A stretch of DNA of 64,000 bases, from NCBI GenBank assembly GCA_937770485.1, contig CALJHX010000042.1, forward strand, positions 1-64,000, in the 5' to 3' direction. The notes under the pieces are model-generated. The model was not told where the DNA came from, did no database searches, and saw only the letters and a program-made list of their open reading frames with translations. Shown here in pieces: positions 44,801 through 52,357 of the stretch. Numbering within the stretch: the stretch's first letter is position 1; each line of letters starts with the position of its first letter. This DNA is from an uncultured Verrucomicrobiae bacterium. GTDB lineage: Bacteria > Verrucomicrobiota > Verrucomicrobiia > Limisphaerales > UBA1096. Position numbers and translations under genes: made by a program.

Positions 44801-45586
44801 GTCGCTGTCTCCGTAGCCGAAACCGGATGGGCCTTCCTCCCACTCGCTGTCTTCAAAATTCATCGCCTTCCAGTTTGCTGGTGGCTGTTTGGTTCCCTTG
44901 AAGTAGCGCCAGATTTCTCCTTCTTCCATATGAATTTTTTCGATGGTTGGTTCATGGCTGTAAAAAAGTTCGGCTTCTTTTTTAATTTGCCTTGGAGAGG
45001 GTTGCCAATCTGCGGTTGATGGGTTCAGCTGTGACTCAATATACGATTCCACCCCAATCTCCTCTACTTTGTTGATATCCGACAAACTCGGCCCGTAGGC
45101 GATTCGGTTCAGCAAGTGGCCGATTTTTTTTGCTTGGCCGAGGCTCCAAACTGGATTCAGCCCGAACGGTGGGACTTTGGCATCCTCGTATTCTGGGAAT
45201 ACATAAAAACCGGGCTCGAACGAGAAGTGAGGCGCTACACTAAATGGAACCTTTGGTAATTCGGCAGAGGGCCCAGTCTGCACTCGCATGAAGCGAATCG
45301 GTTGATTGTCTGGGAAGGTGAATGTGACTAGTCCTTCCTCACCGGTTAACTGACCTGCGACGATCGGTTGCCAGCCGCTCGCAACATCGTTACTGATTTC
45401 CAAGACGGTGCTCATATGCCCCGCGGGCACGTGCACGCTAACGATGACCTGTTCCCCTTTTAGCTCCGTTTCGTAAATGAACGGTTCAGTGTTGCCAGCG
45501 CGCAACGTGGTTGGGCTCATGATACAAATGTTCACCAATATTGCCAGAGAGAGCAAAGTGGGAACCTTTTGCGACCGAAAAATCAT
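41900..45586 (-). CDS. Large DUF1800 protein with three YLNG modules
   Basis: From the ATG at 45586 (1,228 aa) there is a signal peptide (about 1-30). DUF1800 parts include HLLNRIAYGPS at the N-terminus, HFTTDYDKLVEYLED, and NENYAREILELFGFGVDN. Three insertions carry the same module: VDYDDGFIAYLNGREIA near 370, VEYDDGFIAYLNGQEIG near 690 and MRYDDGFVAYLNGVKVA near 1080. The CotH protein at 4339-8304 has two relatives of it. Such modules look like galactose-binding-type beta folds and may attach the protein to polymers. It forms an operon with the downstream DUF1501 gene. Confidence 0.85.
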   Translation of the reverse strand: MIFRSQKVPTLLSLAILVNICIMSPTTLRAGNTEPFIYETELKGEQVIVSVHVPAGHMSTVLEISNDVASGWQPIVAGQLTGEEGLVTFTFPDNQPIRFMRVQTGPSAELPKVPFSVAPHFSFEPGFYVFPEYEDAKVPPFGLNPVWSLGQAKKIGHLLNRIAYGPSLSDINKVEEIGVESYIESQLNPSTADWQPSPRQIKKEAELFYSHEPTIEKIHMEEGEIWRYFKGTKQPPANWKAMNFEDSEWEEGPSGFGYGDSDDMTKLSDMRFYEATADEPEQPGYLSLFIRRKFQLRNLAEIKQLILRVDYDDGFIAYLNGREIARANLDGVARYNTKAKKGHEAGDPVDFDITEKLGIIREGDNVLAIQVHNDKLTSNDLSIIPRLVQRTKLDLPPVKRIKDISSLQQLIHLRGIYSQRQLQAVLAEFWENHFTTDYDKLVEYLEDLENSDGRESMTSKQAKQEATQMEWQEYEFFHDNALGNFRDILLYSATSPSMLIYLDNVLNEKKEPNENYAREILELFGFGVDNRYNQTDIEELAKAFSGWNIRKAWPGDVKPFPTSARAPFTEESAQYQDDNKLKTGRVWRYFKGLAEPSPKKVGNDMIPTLEWTQPGFNDTKWSRGTVSIGYGDNDDKTILGDMRNRYTSIYLRHAFSIGEPYEMDNLMLHVEYDDGFIAYLNGQEIGRSSTMNFTGSPPPFDTEANAGHEVTAKPATINLKDHFQLLKPSPAENILAIQVHNTTRNSSDLSIHPRLIERKTLAGSIENGDPNGEWTFRFIPEQHHIGTKTLFQGTAHQHRIRANQRGINGVNDAISVIDRMVDHPSTSEFICQKLINKFVSDEISLQTYHSRTAPSELLQLMDEAIEAWHSTKPAGDIRKVMTTILDPKKQQSAFWQDIGYRGKIKTPIEYINSSIRALDADVTGDKLPDYNSDLGMELFVRDDPDGYSEIGSEWMDTGTLLERMTFAQTIANNADKYIKWDAETLFSERGPDTLVRYHVPANGELNLDWTKVNFNDAKWSATGTSVGYDTNADYTEFIDLDVQTKMHKKRTSVFIRLPFLVEDPGQFDYLRLDMRYDDGFVAYLNGVKVAAANAPETLAWNSNASEGHSDSEAQVYQAFSLSNHIKELKKGKNILAIHGLNVSNSSSDFLVQPRLRGGLGGGESVVNYFDRLLFQESLTEEQRGILLDFVNSNAVGRPKKLDPASTSYLQEVQELVGLILSMPQWQFQ

Positions 45587-45759
45587 ACAAGAAATATTAG
45601 CAGTGAGCAGGCCAAGTGTCAAAGTACTGTCTCCCATATATTTTGCCTTTTTTATGTTATTACATGGTGAATGAAACGTGTGAAAATCCCGCATTGAGTG
45701 TGATTTAAACACGCTTGACCAAATGTTTTGAGTTGGAGGCTAAGCGGCTTTGAGCTTGA

Positions 45760-46704
45760 ATGGGTGCCGTGAATTTTAATAAGCGTGATTTCCTGAAAAC
45801 CGTTGGAGCCGTTTCCGCAACCGCCGGTCTTGGTGTGGCATTACCGTTTTGCCTTTCGGCCGCATCGCCGATTCACCGAAAAGGCAGGCCGCGACTCAAG
45901 TTGAGTCTGGCCGCGTACAGCTTCCGGGATTACTTCAACACAGCCACCCACGCACAGAACAGGCCCGCAGATGCTAAATCTATCGACATGCACGACTTCA
46001 TCGACTATTGCGCCGATCACAATCTCGCGGGTGCAGAACTTACGAGTTATTATCTCAATCCTCTAATTCCCCAAGCCGAGTTGGTTGCGCTAAAGCGTCA
46101 CGCGTTCCTACGGAGCATCGCTATTAGCGGTACCGCCGTCGGCAACGTTTTCACTCTTCAGAAAGGCGCGAAACGCGACGAGCAAATTGCCCATGTGAAA
46201 AAGTGGATCGACAACGCCGCGCACATGGGAGCGCCACACGTACGAGTCTTTGCCGGTGGCACCAACGGTCAGTCATTGAAGCAGGCCCAGTCGCTTTGCA
46301 TAGAGGCGCTCGAGGAGGTCGGCGAATACGCCGGCAAAAAGGGTGTCTTCCTCGGAATCGAAAACCACGGGGGCATCGTCGCCGAGGCTGGCAGTCTTCT
46401 TGAAATCGTCAGGGCAACACAAAGCGAGTGGGTGGGCATCAATCTCGATACCGGCAATTTTCACACTGATGACGTTTACAGCGACATCGCCCGCTGCGTA
46501 CCGCACACCGTGAACGTGCAACTCAAGGTGCAAGTCAAATCGCGCGGCGCGAAACAAAAAAGCCCCACAGACGTAGATCGGATCGTCAAGATTCTTCGCG
46601 ATGGCCGCTATCAGGGATTCGTCGTGCTCGAGTACGAAGCGCAGGAGAACCCGTGGGTCGCTGTGCCCAAGTGGCTCGACAAAATCAAGGAAGCCATCGG
46701 TTGA
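45760..46704 (+). CDS. Sugar phosphate isomerase/epimerase-like TIM-barrel protein, exported
   Basis: The 314-residue protein opens with a Tat-like leader (NKRDFLKTVGAVSATAGLGVAL), then an AP endonuclease 2/xylose isomerase-type TIM barrel: LSLAAYSFRDYF, GAELTSYYLNP, VRVFAGGTNGQ, FLGIENHGG, VGINLDTGNFH and GFVVLEYEAQENPW. Glu, Asp and His residues in these strands would bind a divalent metal. The substrate is not readable. It precedes the debranching enzyme gene by 33 bp on the same strand and may be co-transcribed. Confidence 0.85.
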   Translation: MGAVNFNKRDFLKTVGAVSATAGLGVALPFCLSAASPIHRKGRPRLKLSLAAYSFRDYFNTATHAQNRPADAKSIDMHDFIDYCADHNLAGAELTSYYLNPLIPQAELVALKRHAFLRSIAISGTAVGNVFTLQKGAKRDEQIAHVKKWIDNAAHMGAPHVRVFAGGTNGQSLKQAQSLCIEALEEVGEYAGKKGVFLGIENHGGIVAEAGSLLEIVRATQSEWVGINLDTGNFHTDDVYSDIARCVPHTVNVQLKVQVKSRGAKQKSPTDVDRIVKILRDGRYQGFVVLEYEAQENPWVAVPKWLDKIKEAIG

Positions 46705-46737
46705 TGTTGTCTCCGGCACGCCCTGGCCAAGCGCACA

Positions 46738-49700
46738 ATGAGCGAGGCTGATTCACGAGGGGAACTCACCTCGACGCTACAACCGGCTCCAGGCAGCCAG
46801 CACCTTCGCTTCGTCGGCGACACGATTCGGTTTGAGTTGTCGTTGGCCCAGACCACGACTGCCCCCCACAAGGCGCACCTCCGCACCACGCTTGGCCAAG
46901 CTCGGGAGGTTTTGAGGTCGATCATCGAACCAGTCGAGTTCGGCAGTACACCGACCGACGAAGGCTGGCGTGACCTCGAGATGTCGCCCAACGATGGCGC
47001 ATGGCAAATCGACGTAGCGCTGAACCAAGTCGGTTTTTTTAAGGCGACTGCCTACGTCCGCGACGCGTCCGGTTTCCAGCACTGGGTTGAGGGTAAAAAT
47101 ATCACGGTCAGCGTCCACCCGGCTCACACCCGTTTTGGAAACACTATTTACTGCGCCTTCCCGCGCCTGTTCGGTGCGAGCAAAACCACCAACCAACCGG
47201 CCACCGCGCCGCTCGATGAGCGTTTGGCCAAGCTTGAGGACGGCGGCTGGACCATCATACCACCAAGTGGAACGCTGCGCGACTTGACGGCTGAGCTGCC
47301 GCACATCCTTGGCCGCCTCAAATGCAAGTGGCTGCACCTGCTCCCCGTCAACCCAGTGCCGACCACTCCCGACGCTCGCATGGGTCGTTACGGAAGCCCT
47401 TATGCCGCGCTCGACCTTACGGCGATCGATTCTGCGTTGGTTGAGTTCGACCGCGAAACAACCGGCATCGACCAGTTTGTTGAGTTGGCCGATGAGACCC
47501 ACCGACTCGGCGGCTACCTCATGCTAGACCTCGTCATCAACCACACTGGCTGGGGGAGTACGCTACAGGAGAATCACCCCGAATGGTTTCGTCGCCTCGA
47601 CGACGGAAAGTTCGAAAGCCCCGGCGCTTGGGGCGTGGTTTGGGAAGACCTCGTCGAGATCGATCCTAAGCCGGTTGCGCTTTGGAGACAGTTGCAGGAA
47701 GCATTCCTGACGTGGTGCCGCCGTGGTGTCGATGGTTTCCGCTGCGACGCCGGCTACAAGGTGCCGCTTCCGGTTTGGCGCTACGTCACCGCAAAAGTTC
47801 GCCTGGAATTTCCGGACACTGTTTTTCTGCTCGAGGGCCTTGGCGGTGGCTGGGGCGACACCGAGACACGCTTCACCAATGGTGGCATGCAGTGGGCCTA
47901 CTCGGAACTGTTCCAGGAATTCTCCGGCAGCCAAGTCGCCGGTTATCTCGACCATGCTCTCAACCAAGGCAGCCGAATCGGCCTGCTCGTTCATTACAGC
48001 GAAACGCATGACAACAATCGCTTGGCTGAAAAAGGTCGCGACTGGTCGCTGCTCAGAAACCGACTCAGCGCGCTCACCAGCATCAACGGCGCTTACGGCT
48101 ACACATGCGGCGTCGAGTGGTTGGCCAAACAAAAAATATACGTCCATGGCTGCGCCGGTTTAAACTGGGGCGCGGACGAAAACATCGTCGCTGAACTCGC
48201 CGAACTGAACGAGTTACTCGCCACGCACCCATGCTTCCGCGACGGCACAAAATTCACCCGGCTCAGCCCGGACGAGTCGCCTGTATTCGCCCTGTTGCGT
48301 GAATCCAAAAACGGCGACGAGTTACTCGTTCTCGCCAACCTCGACTGCGACAAAGAAAACGAACTTGAGTTGGCCCTGCCGCCCGCTTGGCAACAGCCAA
48401 CCGACCTCTTTGGCCAAGCGCCGTCGCACACGGACAACTCCCTCTCCCAGAGGGATAGGCCTAGGGAGAGAGCTTCGATTACCACAAGATTTCGCTTGCC
48501 CAAGGGCGCCGTTCACTGTCTGCAACACAGCAAGCCAAAACCAACCAAGCCACCGATCCTCGAACGTCTCGCGCAATGCGTTGAATCAAGCATCCATTCT
48601 GACGCTTACCTGAGTGTGATCCGTTGGACTGTCAGTAATTCAAATCAAGTCACTATGGTTCCGGCCGGTCACGACTTGCTCATCGAGCACGATTCCCCGT
48701 TCCGTTTTTGTTTAAGCGATAATGAAAGCCTATTTGATTCAATCAATCGGCAAAGCCAATTCGTCAACGGCAGCCACTTCGCGCTTCTCGAATGCCCTTG
48801 TCGAAACGAGACTTGGAATCTTGAGTTGATCGCTTACGGCAAAAAAACTCGCCGTATTTCATCGGCCATTGAGTTTCTCCCGGTCGCACCGAACGTGGCT
48901 TCGTTCTTTTCTGGTTTTGAATCGCTGGACTGCAGACAGTTGCCGATTAGCCTGCTCACCAATGGACGGGGAGCCATGTCCCGAATGAGCGCTTGGTTGT
49001 GTGAACCACAGTCCAAGTACGATTGCGTGCTGGCGGCCAATCTGCATCCGACCCTGCCGGAGGATCGGTGGGTGATGGTCAAGCGACTCCGCGTCTGGGT
49101 AGACGTGAATGGTTTTCTGGCTGAACTGGACCGTACACTCATGATCTCATTTGGCGCGGGAGAGAGTACTTGGTGGCGACTCGAAGTTCCGGCAGGCGAG
49201 GGGCGTTCCGTTCAGCTTAAAATTGCAGCAGAAATGCCTCGCGGGCAAAACGCGATCCAGTTTCGATTTGAGGCAGAAGGCGTTGAGCCAGAAGACAAGG
49301 TGGAGGCAACCGTTCGCCTGGACATTGAGGATCGAAGTTTTCATGAGGAAACGAAGCTCAACGCTGAAATCGAGAAGCATTTTCGTGAAGCGACTCGCCC
49401 GTTGGCCGAGGGCGTTGGTTTTGAGTTCCTCCCATCGAGTGAGCGTCGCTTGGTTGCCATCGCAACTTGCGGCCGGTTTTTTGCCAAGGAGGAATGGTGC
49501 CGCGACATCCCGCATCCAGTCGAAGCGACTCGCGGCCAAGTTGCCAGCGGCGATGCCTTCAGCCCCGGATGGTTTCAACTGCCCATACAGTTTGGGCAAG
49601 CGGCCGGGTTGCTGATCTCAATCAACGAGCCAACTGAGCAAACGCTTGGCCAACCGAATTGCCCAGAGGAAACTGATGGGGATGACGATTGGGATGGCTT

Positions 49701-50898
49701 TGGCCAAGCACTGAACTCTGCGATGAATGCATTTGTGGTGCAGCGTGGCGAGGGCAAGTCGATCATTGCTGGGTACCCTTGGTTTTTGGACTGGGGCCGC
49801 GACTCGCTGATTGCCGTTCGAGGCCTGATTGCCGCCGGGCAGTTGGACGATGCACGAGCCGTTGTCGGGTTGTTCGCGTCACATGAAAAGGACGGCACGA
49901 TTCCTAACGCTATTTTTGGCGATAACGACTCTAACCGCGAAACGTCCGACGCGCCGCTTTGGCTGGCGTTGGTGATCGAGGAGTTGGCGGACAAATCGGG
50001 AGAAGCTTTTTACACTCAAAAAGTGGGCGAGGGGAGTCGGACGTTCTTTTCCATCGTCAAGAGCATCGGGGAAAGTTATAGCGGAGGAACTCCCAACGGC
50101 ATACGGATGGATACTGAATCGTGCTTGGTTTTCAGCCCGGTGCATTTCACTTGGATGGACACCAATCATCCGGCCGGTACGCAGCGCGTGGGGTATCCGG
50201 TTGAAATTCAAGCGCTGTGGATTCGGCTGCTTGCTCGCTTGGCCAAGTTGGAGCCAAGCGGCGAGTGGTCTTCGCGCTTGGCCAAGGCCGAGCGAAGTTT
50301 TGTCGATCTGTTTTGGTGCGATGAGCGAGGTTGGCTTGCCGACTGTCTCCTGGCCAAGCAGGGGCAGCCCGCCGCCGAGGCGACGATTGACGCGAACCTT
50401 CGCTGCAATATCCTGATCGCTGCCAGTTTGGGAGTTGTCAGCGGCTCGGTCGCCCGGGCCAACGTCGATGCAGCCACCCGGCATTTGCTAGTTCCTGGCG
50501 CGGTGCGTTCACTCGCTTCGCTGCCAGCGCATACGCCGCACGAGGTTTGGCACGACGGCGAACTGCTCAACGACCCGGCGAATCCCTATTGGGGACGTTA
50601 CGAAGGTAACGAGGATATGCGCCGTAAACCGGCCTACCACAACGGCACGGCTTGGACTTGGTTTCTGCCGCAGTTTTGCGAGGCGCTCGTTCGTGCCTGG
50701 CCAAGCGATCCCAGCGCTGTCGAAGCGGCCAAGGGCTACTTGGGAAGCGTCGCCGGGTTAATGAACGTGGGTTGCCTTGGCCAGGTGCCGGAGATTCTCG
50801 ACGGCGACGCCCCGCACCGGCAACGGGGTTGCGATGCCCAAGCGTGGGGCGTGTCGGAAGCGCTCCGCGTGTGGCATCTGCTCGACGAGCTTACTTGA
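46738..50898 (+). CDS. Bifunctional glycogen debranching enzyme (GH13 + amylo-alpha-1,6-glucosidase)
   Basis: The 1,386-residue protein fuses two enzymes. The first half is a GH13 alpha-amylase fold with DGFRCDAGY (nucleophile Asp), FLLEGLGGGW (acid/base Glu) and YSETHDNNRLA (transition-state Asp), as in 4-alpha-glucanotransferase parts of debranching enzymes. The C-terminal half is a GH133 amylo-1,6-glucosidase with GYPWFLDWGRDSLIAVRGL, FGDNDSNRETSDAPLWLA and AYHNGTAWTWFLPQFCEAL. Together they would remove glycogen branches in the cytoplasm. A short inverted-repeat insert (48438-48472) encodes NSLSQRDRPRERASI between the halves. A GC-rich CTTGGCCAAG-dense segment codes the C-terminal half. 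Confidence 0.9.
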   Translation: MSEADSRGELTSTLQPAPGSQHLRFVGDTIRFELSLAQTTTAPHKAHLRTTLGQAREVLRSIIEPVEFGSTPTDEGWRDLEMSPNDGAWQIDVALNQVGFFKATAYVRDASGFQHWVEGKNITVSVHPAHTRFGNTIYCAFPRLFGASKTTNQPATAPLDERLAKLEDGGWTIIPPSGTLRDLTAELPHILGRLKCKWLHLLPVNPVPTTPDARMGRYGSPYAALDLTAIDSALVEFDRETTGIDQFVELADETHRLGGYLMLDLVINHTGWGSTLQENHPEWFRRLDDGKFESPGAWGVVWEDLVEIDPKPVALWRQLQEAFLTWCRRGVDGFRCDAGYKVPLPVWRYVTAKVRLEFPDTVFLLEGLGGGWGDTETRFTNGGMQWAYSELFQEFSGSQVAGYLDHALNQGSRIGLLVHYSETHDNNRLAEKGRDWSLLRNRLSALTSINGAYGYTCGVEWLAKQKIYVHGCAGLNWGADENIVAELAELNELLATHPCFRDGTKFTRLSPDESPVFALLRESKNGDELLVLANLDCDKENELELALPPAWQQPTDLFGQAPSHTDNSLSQRDRPRERASITTRFRLPKGAVHCLQHSKPKPTKPPILERLAQCVESSIHSDAYLSVIRWTVSNSNQVTMVPAGHDLLIEHDSPFRFCLSDNESLFDSINRQSQFVNGSHFALLECPCRNETWNLELIAYGKKTRRISSAIEFLPVAPNVASFFSGFESLDCRQLPISLLTNGRGAMSRMSAWLCEPQSKYDCVLAANLHPTLPEDRWVMVKRLRVWVDVNGFLAELDRTLMISFGAGESTWWRLEVPAGEGRSVQLKIAAEMPRGQNAIQFRFEAEGVEPEDKVEATVRLDIEDRSFHEETKLNAEIEKHFREATRPLAEGVGFEFLPSSERRLVAIATCGRFFAKEEWCRDIPHPVEATRGQVASGDAFSPGWFQLPIQFGQAAGLLISINEPTEQTLGQPNCPEETDGDDDWDGFGQALNSAMNAFVVQRGEGKSIIAGYPWFLDWGRDSLIAVRGLIAAGQLDDARAVVGLFASHEKDGTIPNAIFGDNDSNRETSDAPLWLALVIEELADKSGEAFYTQKVGEGSRTFFSIVKSIGESYSGGTPNGIRMDTESCLVFSPVHFTWMDTNHPAGTQRVGYPVEIQALWIRLLARLAKLEPSGEWSSRLAKAERSFVDLFWCDERGWLADCLLAKQGQPAAEATIDANLRCNILIAASLGVVSGSVARANVDAATRHLLVPGAVRSLASLPAHTPHEVWHDGELLNDPANPYWGRYEGNEDMRRKPAYHNGTAWTWFLPQFCEALVRAWPSDPSAVEAAKGYLGSVAGLMNVGCLGQVPEILDGDAPHRQRGCDAQAWGVSEALRVWHLLDELT
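48438..48472 (+). repeat. Small inverted repeat inside the debranching gene
   Basis: CTCTCCC and GGGAGAG face each other across about 16 bases, with an inner TCCCTC/GAGGGA pairing, giving a REP-like hairpin in the coding sequence. It keeps frame and adds charged residues in the linker between the GH13 and GH133 parts. Such elements are usually intergenic, so coding placement is unusual. Confidence 0.55.
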
Positions 50899-52357
50899 GC
50901 TTTTGCAACCGGGCGACACCGTAACGCTTGGCGATGCGTTGGTTGGCTTCATCCAGTTGGTCGGCCTCGAGAATTATTTTTTGAACGGAGCTTCCTTTGT
51001 TGAACAAGAAGACGTGAAAGCCATTCTGCGGGTTTTCGAGCGCAACAATCAGGTCGTCCAGCTTGGAGATTTGCCTGCCGTTCACCCGGTCGAGGACAAG
51101 GTTTTGAGACTTCCGTTCCTGATAGCCGATATTGTAGCTATCCGGCAATACCAGCGACAAAACCACCAGCGACGGCTGGTCTTTTTTGGCTTTCTGTTTG
51201 TTGTAGTAAACCAGCCGGAACGGGGCGGTACGCTGCCAGTCAGCACCCCAACTACTTAGGAATTCCGCCGAGAGAGGAACGAACACTAACCCGCCAGCGA
51301 TCACGTAGGTGGGTTCCTTGCCAACGGGGCCGTCGATGATGAGGTTTTTTGAGAAATCAGCTTTTGGCAGGACATAATCGATTTCTCTCTTTTCGCCGTC
51401 CCGCCAGATTTTGAATTTAACAATGTCGCCCGCCCATTTTTTGCGGCAGGCAAGGTATTCCATGATGACATGACCGTAATCGGGGTCGAGGTAATCCCCC
51501 TGTATGTCGATCGGGTAGCCGTCAATCTCTAGAATAATATCGTGCAGCTTAAGCGGCGACTTAGCTCCCGGGCGGGTGGACGGCTTGATGAGCAGCACGC
51601 CGCCGGTCTGGCCGCTGAACTCGAAATATTTTGTAGTAGCTGGATTTGATGCCGGCTGCCAAATGAAGTCAAAAAAACCAAGACCCCGATAATCGCCGGA
51701 GGCACGTTTCTCAAGTATGGACATGATGAATGGGGAGGGGATCACCGAGCACGTGCTGCCTGATTTACTGGCTACAAGTCCGACAACGCGACCGCCCGAC
51801 ATCATGAGTTCACCTCTGCCGGCACCCTCCATTTCCGAGCTCGTTTTCATCTCGATACGTGGTGCTTGGTTGAAATTGGCGTCCGCCACGCTAAAGCGAC
51901 TGAACTCCGCAGCGCGCCGCTCAATGTTCCCACCGCGCCAACGCACGATCTGCAGGTTTCTCTTCAGTTCATCTGCCTGGGCGAAACGCACAGGCGCCAA
52001 CCCTTCCCAAAACGCTGCGTCGCTGACGCCGACGACGGCGAGGTTTGCCTGGTAATCAACCCACTCGACGTTGCCGTTGTACCATTTGCCGCGACCGCCT
52101 TTTTGCAGTCGAACCAATGTGCGGTTGGCCAAACCCTGGGCGGTTGTGAGTATTTCGTTACCCTCGATGACAGTTCCAAGCTTGGCTGCAGTTTGCGCCC
52201 GCTTATCCCACGGGATGCGGAAGTTGAAGTTGTTACGCGTGATGTCAAAAGTGACGATGCTCGTCTGCCAGTCCGGTTCGGGGGCGTCCTGACTGAAAAC
52301 AGCGGAAGCCGTCGCGAAGATGCAGGAGGCTAAAATTAGTGGAGTTTTAATTTTCAT
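50891..52357 (-). CDS. Catalytically dead trypsin-like protease paralogue with PDZ region
   Basis: The 488-residue secreted protein (signal peptide about 1-22, AVFSQ) aligns with the protease encoded just upstream, but all three catalytic residues are replaced: His is Gln74 (LTTAQGLA), Asp is Asn105 (QANLAVVG) and Ser is Arg181 (GAGRGELMM). A PDZ-like region follows (GGVLLIKPSTRPGAKSPLKL...LKLHDIILEIDGYPID) and a second C-terminal PDZ-like stretch. It is therefore a pseudoprotease, possibly a regulator or scaffold for its active partner. Its start overlaps that gene's stop by four bases, so both are made together. Confidence 0.85.
   Translation of the reverse strand: MKIKTPLILASCIFATASAVFSQDAPEPDWQTSIVTFDITRNNFNFRIPWDKRAQTAAKLGTVIEGNEILTTAQGLANRTLVRLQKGGRGKWYNGNVEWVDYQANLAVVGVSDAAFWEGLAPVRFAQADELKRNLQIVRWRGGNIERRAAEFSRFSVADANFNQAPRIEMKTSSEMEGAGRGELMMSGGRVVGLVASKSGSTCSVIPSPFIMSILEKRASGDYRGLGFFDFIWQPASNPATTKYFEFSGQTGGVLLIKPSTRPGAKSPLKLHDIILEIDGYPIDIQGDYLDPDYGHVIMEYLACRKKWAGDIVKFKIWRDGEKREIDYVLPKADFSKNLIIDGPVGKEPTYVIAGGLVFVPLSAEFLSSWGADWQRTAPFRLVYYNKQKAKKDQPSLVVLSLVLPDSYNIGYQERKSQNLVLDRVNGRQISKLDDLIVALENPQNGFHVFLFNKGSSVQKIILEADQLDEANQRIAKRYGVARLQKLK

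Noticed and set aside
46777-47502. Minus-strand frame of 241 codons inside the debranching gene
   Set aside because: Antisense to the GH13 N-terminal region, with no start signal or family.
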